Below are positions 38,731 through 47,092 of a stretch of DNA of 64,000 nt, in pieces. Origin of the DNA: Bacillus litorisediminis (GTDB taxonomy: Bacteria > Bacillota > Bacilli > Bacillales > JC228); NCBI RefSeq assembly GCF_022808645.1, contig NZ_JAKZKT010000001.1, positions 62,001-126,000 of the forward strand. The letters run 5' to 3'. The first letter of the stretch is position 1. Every line of letters starts with the position of its first letter. The notes below the pieces were generated by a model that was given only the letters and a program-made list of their open reading frames with translations, searched no databases and was not told where the DNA came from. The translations under genes were made by a program, and so were the position numbers.

Positions 38731-39129
38731 TTAGTCCTCGATCAGAGTTTCAATTATGGGGCACGTATGTAATTGTTTTTCATCTGGACATCGTTGTTTT
38801 AAATCTTTTAACATGGTTTCAATTCGCTTTAAATCCTCTATTTTCTTTTGAACTTCCTCTTCTTTTTTAGATACAAATTCAAACATATCCTCGCAGCGAA
38901 CCTCATCTTTATCTACAATTTCAAGTAATTTATAAATTTCACTTAAAGAAAATCAAAGTTCTTGCATCCGTCTAATAAAATTCATACGTTTAACATCATC
39001 ATCTGAATATTCTCGGTAACCAGCATTCGTGTGGGAAAGTTCTAGTAATAAGTTTTTCTGTTCGTAATATCTAATTGTTTCTTTATTCACACCACATTTT
39101 TCTGCAAATTCACTGACACTATAACTCAC
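38731..39129 (-). pseudogene. merR: MerR mercury-responsive regulator with in-frame TGA
   Basis: From GTG 39129 (GAGG eight bases upstream) the product starts SYSVSEFAEKCGVNKETIRY and YEQKNLL, a MerR HTH, through RRMQEL, then TGA where Gly is usual, then FSLSEIYKLLEIVDKDEVRC and EDMFEF, ending RCPDEKQLHTCPII. The three mercury-binding cysteines (RC-E, RC-P, TC-P) are present. A GGA to TGA change is the likely single lesion. The stop at 38731 is followed by GGAGG for the next mer gene. Translation after the stop is not expected. Confidence 0.85.
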
Positions 39130-39147
39130 ATGATTCACCTCATAAAC

Positions 39148-39178
39148 GTATAAACCGTGTACCATAGTACACGGTCAA
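39148..39178 (-). promoter_or_regulatory. MerR-type promoter/operator
   Basis: Minus strand: -35 TTGACC (39173-39178), -10 TTATAC (39148-39153), spacer exactly 19 bases. The dyad ACCGTGTAC-N4-GTACACGGT fills the spacer. MerR-family promoters are defined by this overlong spacer, which the regulator untwists when metal is bound. It points to merR-merE-merA. Confidence 0.9.
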
Positions 39179-39325
39179 GTATATTATTATTTTTATGTTG
39201 AACTATCTTGCATCGTTAGAATTCCTGTAGATAGATAATTTTCAACTTTGAAAAAAACAGGGCTCCTCAGTAAGATATGAGTATAGACACCACTCTAACT
39301 CAAAACCTTAAGGAGGAGCCCTTAT

Positions 39326-40609
39326 ATGAAGTTTAAAATGCAAGTCAAACAAAATCAACTAATAGAGAGAATTTCAGATAAACACCTTGTAGTCGGTGTA
39401 GATATCGCCCAAGAATTACATGTAGCTAGAGCTGTGAATTTTCGTGGGATAGTAATCGGAGATCCTCTTACATTTGAAAATAATGAAAATGGTTTTGCTA
39501 GATTCCTACAATGGGTTAGTCAGTTAAAAACCTTAAAAGGATTTCATTCTACAATAGTTGGAATGGAACCTACAGGACATTACTGGATTAACCTATCTAA
39601 ATGGCTTTATGATCAAAATATTGAAGCAGTTATGGTTAACCCCATCTGGTAAAAAAGAATAAGGAAAACCAGGATAATAACAATCCAAAAGTGATAAAAA
39701 AGATGCTCTTGTTATCGCTGATATGGTCAAGAATGGTTACTATTCCTTTATTCACCCTACTTCAGAGGCCTTTGAAAAACTTAGAGTGTTAAGGTCTAAC
39801 CGTGATATGACGGTTAAAAGACTAGTTAGCACTGTCAATCAAATTAATCGAGGGGTGGATGTTGTATTTCCTGAACTTCGGCAGGTATTCATAGATGTTA
39901 AAGGGAAAGGTGCAATAGCTACACTACGCTTATTCCCTACACCAAATGAACTTCGTTCTATGAAAGCATCGGATATCATTTGTGGATGGAAAACTCTAAT
40001 AAAAAGACAACCTGGGTTAAAAAAAGCACAACAATTAATTGAATTAGCTAAGCATTCAGTCGGAACACGCCAAGCACTTGATGCTTATAAACTACACCTT
40101 GAATAATTAATTGAAGAGTTTGATCTTGCAACAGCTCAACTTGAAGGAGTGGAAAAGGAAGTTACTGACTGCCTTAAACAAATTCCTTTCGCGAGAAAGT
40201 TACTTGCCATCAAAGGGATAAGCGAAATTGCCCTTGCAGGCATTTTAGGTGAGTTGGAGATCTTAGTGGATTTGCACACAGTAATTCTTTATTGCGTCAT
40301 GCGGGGTTACAACTTGCAGAGGCTAGTTCAGGAAAATGGAAAGGGCAAATTGTACTTTCTAAACGCGGGAGATCTCGTTTGCGGCGCTTCTTGTACTTAG
40401 CGACTATGAGTCTAGTCATGAACAACCCTGACTTTAAAGAACTGCACGCAAACAATGTTAAAGTCAAAAAGATGAAAAAAATGAAATCTATTATGAAATT
40501 AATTCATAAACTCGCAAGAGTTTTAGTTGGAATGGCACGTAAAAATGAATCTTATCGCCCCAACAAAGTAAAACCAGTAGATCTAATGCTGCATAACTTA
40601 AACAAGTAA
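39326..40609 (+). pseudogene. IS110-family DEDD transposase, multiple lesions
   Basis: Pieces: HLVVGVDIAQELHVARAVNF, GFHSTIVGMEPTGHYWINLS, then after a frameshift near 39640 DMVKNGYYSFIHPTSEAFEK and LRVLRSNRDMTVKRLVSTVN, a TAA at 40104, ATAQLEGVEKEVTDCLKQIP, GISEIALAGILGELEI, another frameshift near 40265 and SLLRHAGLQLAEASSGKWKG-type reading from 40292, IVLSKRGRSRLRRFLYLATM and the end LMLHNLNK. The first Asp of the RuvC-like site (GVDIA) and the C-terminal Ser region (ASSGKWKG) are visible. Confidence 0.88.
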
Positions 40610-40689
40610 ACATCTTTTAAGTAACAACAACAGAACAAATAAAAAATAATATTTTTCGAATATTGCCTTATTCGTAGGATCTCAAAGAA

Positions 40690-40905
40690 GTACGAAGTAC
40701 CGGATTTATTGTGCAAAAGGGCACTGACCCGTTCCGTTAGAAAGACCGGCCTCTACCACACTCGGATAGGTATGACGAAGGAATGAAAGGGCATTTGACC
40801 CGTTAAGACGTGGGATCGAAAACCTCCAGGGGTGGCGTGGAGAATACGTACAGTATGCGGAAAATAATGGAGTTATCTTTACCTCCATTATTTAAGTACG
40901 CCTTC
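40690..40905 (+). ncRNA. Candidate IS110/IS1111-type bridge RNA region
   Basis: Downstream of the transposase is a GC-richer stretch with internal echoes: GGGCACTGACCCGTT at 40719 and GGGCATTTGACCCGTT at 40790, CCTCTACCACACTCGGATAG, CGAAAACCTCCAGGGGTGG, and a closing hairpin TAATGGAG...CTCCATTA near 40867-40890. No coding frame is convincing. Bridge RNAs of the IS1111 group lie in the right end; the assignment is inference from position and structure. A fragment GGGGTGGCGT...AATGCGG also occurs at 26823-26844. Confidence 0.4.
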
Positions 40906-41173
40906 ATGTAGCCAAAATACTAATAACTTATTCAATCAATCCTTTTTTTCTTTCAAGTGATTTGAAATCCTGCGAATAAGTGAGTATTTGAGAAAAAATC
41001 GTATCTAACTGAGGGAGCTCAATAACTTCAACAAAAAATGCGATAATCCTTCTTGGATCAACCGGGAGAAAAAAGGAGTTACCCCAACTTTGTGTACGTG
41101 TACGGATTTTCTTTTTTTGTTTATAATAGATTTAATTCTTCATAAAAATTGTATTATACACGATCTGTAAACA
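40906..41173. other. Right boundary of the accessory island
   Basis: No gene. Contains CTGAGGGAGCTCAATAACTT at 41012, almost the same as CTGAGGGAGTTCAAAAACTT at 18096, which may be shared ends of a lost mobile element. Confidence 0.35.
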
Positions 41174-41202
41174 AAGAAAAAGACCTTCAAATTAAAGGTC
41201 CT
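41174..41202 (-). terminator. Terminator of azlCD
   Basis: GACCTT/AAGGTC stem with loop TAATTTG on the minus strand followed by TTTTTC, 24 or more bases after the azlD stop. Confidence 0.75.
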
Positions 41203-41225
41203 ATGGAAGCGAATATATGATAAAT

Positions 41226-41528
41226 CTAAAACAATGAAAAGATTGACAATACCGCCACTGTTCCAATCACAACCACAATCACATTTACTCCGGCGAATGC
41301 AATTGCAAATGCGGAAATCGCGCCGACGACACCAAACCAAAGCTCCTCTTGAATAAAAAAGATGGCCGGAAAAATGAGCGCACCTAAAGTGGCATATGGT
41401 ACATTTTTTAATACCCCTTGAATAAATGAAGGCAGCTCTTTTCCGCGAATCAGGACAAAAGGAAGCATTCTCGGTATGTATGTTACAATCCCCATACCAA
41501 CAATCATCCAAAAAATTGGGCTAGTCAT
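41226..41528 (-). CDS. azlD: AzlD-family branched-chain amino acid export subunit
   Basis: About 100 residues with four hydrophobic segments: IFWMIVGMGIVTYIPRMLPF, GVLKNVPYATLGALIFPAIF, VGAISAFAIAFAGVNVIVVV and a short C-terminal helix. The motif TYIPRMLPF is typical of AzlD. The start is placed at ATG 41528, which overlaps the end of azlC by eight bases (ATGACTAG), so translation is coupled; the longer frame to 41561 is inside azlC. AzlD is the small partner of AzlC in exporting branched-chain amino acids and analogues. Confidence 0.9.
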   Translation of the reverse strand: MTSPIFWMIVGMGIVTYIPRMLPFVLIRGKELPSFIQGVLKNVPYATLGALIFPAIFFIQEELWFGVVGAISAFAIAFAGVNVIVVVIGTVAVLSIFSLF

Positions 41529-42258
41529 GCTGAACAACACCTCGATTTCTGATCCATTCAACCCATTCTATTAAAATAGCTGAAGCTAAAGTCGAAGCTA
41601 CAATTGCCCAGCCAGATGACATCACATCCGCCATCGTTAACACCGTATTAAACACTGCGGCCACTAAAGCCAGAAAAATTACCTTTCTATTCCCTTTCAA
41701 TGAAGGGACTAATAGTCCAATAAACATCGCATACAAAGCAACCGACATACTGTCCTGTAAAAATTGAGGCATTAGCGAGCCGCCGATATATCCGATACCG
41801 GAACTGATGACCCAACTGGCGTAGGCAATAATCGTTAAGCCGTACATAAATTCAGTCGTTAATTTTTCTTTCGTAATCGATGCTACAGAAAACGTTTCGT
41901 CAGTGATCCCAAATGCATAAATAGCTTTTTTAAAGACGGAATCTTTCTCTACTTTTTCATTTAAGGAAGTAGATAAAAGCAGGTGCCTGATATTAACGAT
42001 AAAGGTAGTCAAAACAATTTCTGCCATGCCAATTCCTTCTTCAATCAGACTCAAAGACATATACTGGGCCGCCCCAGCATATACAAACAGGCTCATAAAA
42101 ACCGTTTCATTTAAAGTTAGTCCTGTTGTTTTTGCTATCAGACCAAAAGCAACTGCGATGGGAAAATAGCCGATCGCAATACTGGTCCCCGCTTTTAACC
42201 CCTGCTTGAAATGTGATGAAGCTGTTATTTCCGCTTTATCGTAAACACTTTCCTCCAT
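41521..42258 (-). CDS. azlC: AzlC-family branched-chain amino acid exporter
   Basis: 245 residues from ATG 42258 (GGGAGG seven bases upstream), with about eight hydrophobic helices. Diagnostic segments are GYFPIAVAFGLIAKTTGLTL, FAGAAQYMSLSLIEEGIG-like YAGAAQYMSLSLI, NIRHLLLSTSLNEK and ITDETFSVAS. These are the family's central motifs. Works with AzlD in the cytoplasmic membrane. A divergently transcribed XRE-cupin regulator begins 120 bases upstream and probably controls the pair; B. subtilis instead uses the Lrp-like AzlB. Confidence 0.92.
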   Translation of the reverse strand: MEESVYDKAEITASSHFKQGLKAGTSIAIGYFPIAVAFGLIAKTTGLTLNETVFMSLFVYAGAAQYMSLSLIEEGIGMAEIVLTTFIVNIRHLLLSTSLNEKVEKDSVFKKAIYAFGITDETFSVASITKEKLTTEFMYGLTIIAYASWVISSGIGYIGGSLMPQFLQDSMSVALYAMFIGLLVPSLKGNRKVIFLALVAAVFNTVLTMADVMSSGWAIVASTLASAILIEWVEWIRNRGVVQHD

Positions 42259-42378
42259 ATTCTGTCCTCCCATCTTGGCTATCTGTATGATACTCTTAAT
42301 CTATGTTTATCTTTTTTAAAATATTGTAATATATTATACAAATGTACGTTAAAACATACAATCCAAGGGAGAAAAAAT

Positions 42379-42930
42379 ATGGAAGATATTCAAAGAAAAA
42401 TTGGGGAAAAAGTGAAGTCGCTGCGAAAGCTAAGAAGGCTCAGCCTGGATCAGGCCGCGATTCGAACAGGGGTATCCAAAGCCATGCTTGGCCAAATTGA
42501 AAGAGGAGAATCAAGCCCGACGGTCACCACTTTATGGAAAATTGCAACAGGCTTCCAAGTATCCTTTTCTTCCCTGCTTCAAGAGGAAGAATCCAACATA
42601 TCCATTGTCAATAAAGACTCAATAACCCCGATTCTAGAAAATCACGATAAATACCGGGTTTATTCGATCTTTCCCTTTGATGCTCGAAAAAAGTTTGAAG
42701 TATTTTTAATTGATTTACTGCCGGGCTGCCATCACATTTCAGAACCTCATCCTGAGGGAGTTGAGGAATATATTACCGTGATGAATGGAACTCTGACGAT
42801 CGAATTCGGGGGGAAGGAGCATGAGATTCGCAGAGGCGAATCGATTCGATTTTTGCCTAACCAAACTCACACATATCAAAATAAAGGCTCTGAGATTGTA
42901 CAATGTCATATGATTATATATTATCCCTAA
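42379..42930 (+). CDS. XRE-family regulator with cupin sensor domain
   Basis: 183 residues. Residues about 6-62 are an HTH_3 domain (IGEKVKSLRKLRRLSLDQAA, TGVSKAMLGQIERGESSPTV, TTLWKIA). Residues about 105-180 are a cupin_2 barrel (HHISEPHPEGVEEYITVMNG, LTIEFGGKEHEIRRGESIRF, PNQTHTYQNKG) with the metal-binding His/Glu pattern. Such proteins commonly repress an adjacent transporter and respond to a small ligand. Divergent from azlCD with a 120-base shared promoter region, so it is the likely azlCD regulator. Start at ATG 42379 after AGGGAG. Confidence 0.9.
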   Translation: MEDIQRKIGEKVKSLRKLRRLSLDQAAIRTGVSKAMLGQIERGESSPTVTTLWKIATGFQVSFSSLLQEEESNISIVNKDSITPILENHDKYRVYSIFPFDARKKFEVFLIDLLPGCHHISEPHPEGVEEYITVMNGTLTIEFGGKEHEIRRGESIRFLPNQTHTYQNKGSEIVQCHMIIYYP

Positions 42931-42969
42931 GAGAATTGAGAGCAATTTGAACACTGTAAGAGCGAGAAC

Positions 42970-43650
42970 AAAATTTTGAGCATAGAAACCAAAGTTTGAC
43001 CGATAGAACTACGATTTTGACCGATAGAACCGGATTTTGACCCGTAGAAACCAAAGTTTGACCGATAGTACCGGATTTTGACCCGTAGAAATCAATTTTG
43101 ACCGATAGTACCGGATTTTGACCCGTAGAAACCAAAGTTTGACCGATAGTACCGGATTTTGACCCATAGAAATCAATTTTGACCGATAGAACCGGATTTT
43201 GACCCATAGAAATCAATTTTGACCGATAGAACCGGATTTTGACCCATAGAAATCAATTTTGACCGATAGAACTACGAATTTGACCGATAGAATCCCATTT
43301 TTGACCCGTAGACACCCCGATTTGACTGATAGAATAGAATTTTGACTCATAGAAACCAAGTTTGACCGATAGAACGGGATTTTGACCCGTAGAAATCAAT
43401 TTTGACCGATAGAAATCAATTTTGACCGATTGAATCCCATTTTTGACCCGTAGACACCCCGATTTGACTCATAGAATAGAATTTTGACTTATAGAAACCA
43501 AGTTTGACCGATTGAATCCCATTTTTGACCCGTAGACACCCCGATTTGACTGATAGAATAGAATTTTGACCCATAGAACAGGATTCTGACCGGTAAAAAC
43601 CAATTTTGACCGATAGAACAACATTTTAAGCCGTACTACCAATTTTGACT
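42970..43650. repeat. Tandem array B: about 33 copies of a degenerate 20-bp unit
   Basis: Units alternate between TTTTGACCGATAGAACCGGA and TTTTGACCCGTAGAAATCAA or AAACCAAAG variants, 19-22 bases each. Higher-order blocks of about 81 bases (four units) recur. Each unit keeps TTGACC-N-x-TAGAA. The array fills the gap between the convergent XRE gene and acyl-CoA ligase gene. No unique spacers, no stable coding frame. Function unknown. Confidence 0.92.
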
Positions 43651-43712
43651 TCTAATACACCCTTTTATCGAAAACTTATCCACAAGTCGAGAATTGTATA
43701 ATTTCCCTACGA

Positions 43713-43741
43713 CAAAAAAGCTGGAGAAATATCTCCAGCTT
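43713..43741 (-). terminator. Terminator of the acyl-CoA ligase gene
   Basis: Perfect AGCTGGAGA/TCTCCAGCT stem with loop AATA, followed on the minus strand by TTTTTTGTC, about 10 bases after the stop. Confidence 0.9.
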
Positions 43742-43751
43742 CACCCTTTTT

Positions 43752-45311
43752 TTATTTAGATTCAACTGCTATTTCCTTTAACGATCTTCTTAAAATTTTT
43801 CCTGTGGCGTTTTTCGGGAGTTCGTCTAAAAATTCAACGTAACTAGGAAGCTTGTATTTGGCTAAATGCAAAGAGCAATACTCAATCACATCATCTGCCG
43901 TTAAATGAGGATTATTGGAAACAACAAAGCTTTTCACAGCTTCACCATGGGTTGAATCCGGTACTCCTACAACAGCAGCCTCCACAATATCAGGATGATT
44001 ATATAATACTTCTTCTACTTCACGAGGATAGACATTATATCCGCCGACAATAATCATATCCTTTTTCCGGTCAACAATATAGAAATATCCTTCTTCGTCC
44101 ATTCTCGCCAGGTCACCTGTGTAAAGCCAGCCTTCTTTTATGGTAGCTTCAGTTTCTTCCGGCATTTTGTAATATCCCTTCATTACGTTAGGGCCTTTTA
44201 CAATTAATTCCCCGACCTGACCTATGGGTACTTCCTCGCTATTTGGATCTACTACTTTATTTTCTACATTGATGATGGATGTTCCGATTGAACCGGGCTT
44301 TCGCGGACGATCTAACGGATTAAAAGCAGTTACGGGAGAGGCTTCAGAAAGTCCATATCCTTCCGAAACTGCCACCTTAAATTTCTTTTCAAAATTTTTA
44401 AGCAGGGCTACCGGCATGGAAGCTCCCCCAGAAACACATAGTCTAAGAGACTTCAGATCATCTGGGTTCCCTTCTGGGTATTGGTACAAGAAATTGTACA
44501 TCGTTGGGACACCAGCGAAAACAGTTGGATTCATGGTTTTTCCTAAATCAAAAATTTCTTTCGGACTAAACCGCGGTACAATTAGAAGAGTAGCCCCTTT
44601 CATTAATGGAGCATTCAAGGCAACGGTTAAGCAAAAGACGTGAAACATCGGTAATGCGGTGATGATCCGGTCTTCTTCATTAAATTTTAAATACTCTCCG
44701 ATGTCATGAGCATTACTAAATAAATTTTTGTGAGTCAGCATCGCACCTTTAGGCTTGCCTGTCGTACCCGATGTATAAAGGATGACAGCCGTATCATCCT
44801 CATCTGCGTCGCTTGGCTGGAATGATAAATCCCCGCTCTCGAGCACATTTGTAAACGTTTGCAATTTTGGACGGATTGATAATTCTTCGATACGTAAACT
44901 AGTTTCCCCTTCCTGCTTTGGCGTTTCACATAGAATATAAGATTCAATTTTTGGAAGAGATGGGTGCGCTTTTTCCAATACAGGCAAAGCAAGATCGAGT
45001 GCAATTAACGCTTTCACATCCCCATTGTCAAGCATATATCCCAGTTCTGACGGAGTGTAAAGCGGATTTAAAGGAACAACTGTTGCTCCTGCTCTTAATG
45101 CGCCATATAAGCCAATGATAAAGTATGGCGAATTTCCCAAGAGCAGGCCCACATGGTCGCCTTTGTCAATCCCAAGCTTTTGCAAGCCGCTTGCAAACTT
45201 GGTGACAGCCCCATCTAATTCTGCGTAAGATTTGCTTTCCCCAGCAAAATAGTACGCTGGCTTAGTCGGAGTCCGAGCTGCTGTTTCTCTAAGCTTTTCC
45301 GTGATATTCAT
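43752..45311 (-). CDS. lcfB: Long-chain fatty-acid-CoA ligase (LcfB-like)
   Basis: 519 residues from ATG 45311, five bases after GGGAGGG. AMP-binding signatures: [16 protein letters not shown] (P-loop), [29 protein letters not shown] and the C-terminal lysine motif [11 protein letters not shown]. The enzyme activates fatty acids to acyl-CoA via acyl-adenylate, for beta-oxidation. In B. subtilis lcfB (yhfL) is in the same yhf block as yhfN and lplJ and belongs to the FadR regulon. A perfect FadR operator sits 19 bases before the start, so repression relieved by long-chain acyl-CoA is expected. Confidence 0.93.
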   Translation of the reverse strand: MNITEKLRETAARTPTKPAYYFAGESKSYAELDGAVTKFASGLQKLGIDKGDHVGLLLGNSPYFIIGLYGALRAGATVVPLNPLYTPSELGYMLDNGDVKALIALDLALPVLEKAHPSLPKIESYILCETPKQEGETSLRIEELSIRPKLQTFTNVLESGDLSFQPSDADEDDTAVILYTSGTTGKPKGAMLTHKNLFSNAHDIGEYLKFNEEDRIITALPMFHVFCLTVALNAPLMKGATLLIVPRFSPKEIFDLGKTMNPTVFAGVPTMYNFLYQYPEGNPDDLKSLRLCVSGGASMPVALLKNFEKKFKVAVSEGYGLSEASPVTAFNPLDRPRKPGSIGTSIINVENKVVDPNSEEVPIGQVGELIVKGPNVMKGYYKMPEETEATIKEGWLYTGDLARMDEEGYFYIVDRKKDMIIVGGYNVYPREVEEVLYNHPDIVEAAVVGVPDSTHGEAVKSFVVSNNPHLTADDVIEYCSLHLAKYKLPSYVEFLDELPKNATGKILRRSLKEIAVESK

Positions 45312-45329
45312 AAATTCCCTCCCCTGTAA

Positions 45330-45347
45330 TGAATGAGTATTCATTCA
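45330..45347. promoter_or_regulatory. FadR operator
   Basis: TGAATGAGTATTCATTCA, which fits the B. subtilis FadR consensus TGAATGAMTANTCATTCA except for G at the M position. An 18-bp near-perfect palindrome located just upstream of lcfB, where bound TetR-type FadR would block transcription. Confidence 0.85.
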
Positions 45348-45408
45348 ATATCCAAATCTTATTATATTTTAAAAATTACAAAAAAACAATAGAATCAAAG
45401 ATAGCTAT

Positions 45409-45438
45409 AGGCCGGCAGGTAATCCATATGCCGGCCTT
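45409..45438 (-). terminator. Hairpin at the end of the PTS operon
   Basis: GGCCGGCA/TGCCGGCC perfect 8-bp stem 12 bases after the GH4 gene. It lacks a long T-run, so termination may be partial. Confidence 0.6.
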
Positions 45439-45448
45439 ATCATGTATT

Positions 45449-46768
45449 CTAATTATTAAATTGCGGAAGGTAATCTTTATGAGCTTCTAGCATTTCATCT
45501 AATATTTGTTTGGCAATCGTATCAGACGGTACAAGCGGATTGATGGTCATCGCTAATAAAGCGGTATGGTAATCTCCTGTTACTGCAGCTTCTGCAGCCA
45601 CTCTTTCAAAGGACTTAATTTGCTGAACAAGTCCTCGTACTGAAACAGGAAGGTCACCTATCGCGATTGGTTTTGGACCATCCTTCGTAATTACACAGTT
45701 TACTTCTACCGCTGAATCATATGGAATACTGGCAATTGCGCCCAAGTTTTTCGTATTGACCGGCTGGATATCTCCTTTATTGGTATACATGGAATGGATC
45801 AGACTGCAGGCTGCATCGCTATAGTAAGCTCCTCCTCTTTTTTCTAATTGCGGAGGCTTTATGTTTAAATGAGGATCTTTGTAAAGCTCAAACAAATCCT
45901 CTTCCAGCTGTTTCACAACCTCTGCCCTTGTTCCGGCTGTCTCAGCTGCCTTCAGTTCCTCCTCAAGCATTTTACTAGTTTGATAGTAATAGCGATGGTA
46001 CGGACAAGGCAGAATTTTTAAAGCCTTAATAAAATCAGGCTCCCAGCCAAGATTGACAATGTTTTTCATCGATACACTATTGGTTGGATTGGTTAACTCC
46101 TCTAGCACCTGGTCTGTTATTTCTGTCCCGTCCAGATATACACGGAGGCCATAAACCATATGATTCAACCCAGCAAAATCAATTTGGACTCTGCTTGCTT
46201 CGACCCCTAAAACTTTTGCAATTCCCATCCTCATTCCAATGGGAACATTGCATAATCCTACTACTTTTTGATGGCTGGAATATCTTAATACGGCTTCAGT
46301 TACCATTCCTGCAGGGTTCGTAAAATTGATAAGCCAGGCATCCGGACAAAGCTCCTGAATTTCTTCTGCGATTTCTAAAATGACTGGGATCGTTCGTAAC
46401 CCCTTAAAGAGCCCGCCTGGCCCATTTGTTTCTTGGCCAATTACGCCATATTTCAAAGGAATCTTCTCATCTTTAATACGGGCATCTAATAGCCCCACCC
46501 GCAATTGCGTTGTGACGAAATCAGCTCCCTCAAGTGCTTTTCTTCGGTCCAGGGTTAAATGAATCTCCATCGGAACGCCAGCTTTTTGAACCATCCGCTT
46601 CGAGAGTTCCCCAACAACCTGTAATTTATGCTCTCCCTCTTTAATATCAACAAGCCATAGCTCTCTAATTGGAAGCTCGTCATAACGCTTAATAAATCCT
46701 TCTATTAATTCCGGAGTGTAGCTTGAACCTCCGCCGATGGTTGCAATTTTTAATCCCTGCTTGCTCAT
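45449..46768 (-). CDS. GH4 6-phospho-beta-glucosidase (ChbF/LicH-like)
   Basis: 439 residues from ATG 46768 (GGGGAGG upstream). GH4 landmarks: NAD-binding IATIGGGSSYTPELIEGF, TTQLRVGLLDARIKDE, NGPGGLFKGLRTIPV, NFTNPAGMVTEAVLRY, the metal-binding Cys in VVGLCNVPIGMRMG and FAGLNHMVYGLRV. GH4 enzymes use NAD+ and a divalent metal in an oxidation-elimination mechanism on phosphorylated disaccharides. With the upstream deacetylase and cellobiose-type PTS, the substrate is 6-phospho-cellobiose or deacetylated chitobiose-phosphate. The start overlaps the EIIA stop by four bases, so it is the last coupled gene of the five-gene operon. Confidence 0.92.
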   Translation of the reverse strand: MSKQGLKIATIGGGSSYTPELIEGFIKRYDELPIRELWLVDIKEGEHKLQVVGELSKRMVQKAGVPMEIHLTLDRRKALEGADFVTTQLRVGLLDARIKDEKIPLKYGVIGQETNGPGGLFKGLRTIPVILEIAEEIQELCPDAWLINFTNPAGMVTEAVLRYSSHQKVVGLCNVPIGMRMGIAKVLGVEASRVQIDFAGLNHMVYGLRVYLDGTEITDQVLEELTNPTNSVSMKNIVNLGWEPDFIKALKILPCPYHRYYYQTSKMLEEELKAAETAGTRAEVVKQLEEDLFELYKDPHLNIKPPQLEKRGGAYYSDAACSLIHSMYTNKGDIQPVNTKNLGAIASIPYDSAVEVNCVITKDGPKPIAIGDLPVSVRGLVQQIKSFERVAAEAAVTGDYHTALLAMTINPLVPSDTIAKQILDEMLEAHKDYLPQFNN

Positions 46769-47088
46769 GAAGAGCTCACCTCCCCAAGATGTTTCCAAAG
46801 ATGCAATACTTCCTCACACAATTCCTTTACCGTAATGGCATTCATCAAATGGTCCTGAGCATGGATAAAAAGCAATGAAATCGAAACTTTTTCACCTTTC
46901 GCTTCATTTGTTAATAATCCCGTTTGAATATGATGAGCTTCAATCAGCTCCTGATTGGCTTCCTCTAATTTTTGCTCGGCCGCATTCCATTTTTTTTCTT
47001 TTGCAAGGGAGAGTGCCTCCATCGCCAAGCTTCTTCCGTTACCACTATGCAAGATTAGCTGAAAAGCAGCTTGTTCTTGTGATTCCAT
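46765..47088 (-). CDS. PTS lactose/cellobiose-family EIIA component
   Basis: 107 residues from ATG 47088 with AAGGGG upstream; the frame to 47112 lies inside chbG. Three-helix EIIA protein: AAFQLILHSGNGRSLAMEAL, EANQELIEAHHIQTGLLTNE and SLLFIHAQDHLMNAITVKEL. The phosphorylated His is that of FIHAQDHLM. It transfers phosphate from HPr to the EIIB encoded by 49168-49476. Overlaps chbG by none and the GH4 gene by four bases. Gene order EIIB-EIIC-chbG-EIIA-GH4 groups all steps of uptake and breakdown. Confidence 0.92.
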   Translation of the reverse strand: MESQEQAAFQLILHSGNGRSLAMEALSLAKEKKWNAAEQKLEEANQELIEAHHIQTGLLTNEAKGEKVSISLLFIHAQDHLMNAITVKELCEEVLHLWKHLGEVSSS

Positions 47089-47092
47089 TCGT

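Larger units (their letters stand above)
39200..40905 (+). mobile_element. IS110-family element, degenerate, with long structured 3' non-coding end
   Basis: Contains a broken DEDD transposase gene (39326-40609) and a 300-base non-coding 3' region with conserved-looking structure. IS110/IS1111 elements lack normal inverted repeats and carry a bridge RNA in a non-coding end, so the ends cannot be placed exactly. Just upstream of the gene GGGCTCCT (39261) and AGGAGCCC (39313) form a stem that covers the ribosome-binding site. Confidence 0.7.

Noticed and set aside
41140-41511. Minus-strand ORF of 123 aa, Cys/Arg-rich
   Set aside because: Overlaps azlD in another frame and includes its terminator; composition is typical of a shadow frame.
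42914-43216. Minus-strand ORF with GQNPVLSVKIDFYGSK repeats
   Set aside because: Lies inside tandem array B; the frame is a by-product of the repeat and no ribosome-binding site is seen.
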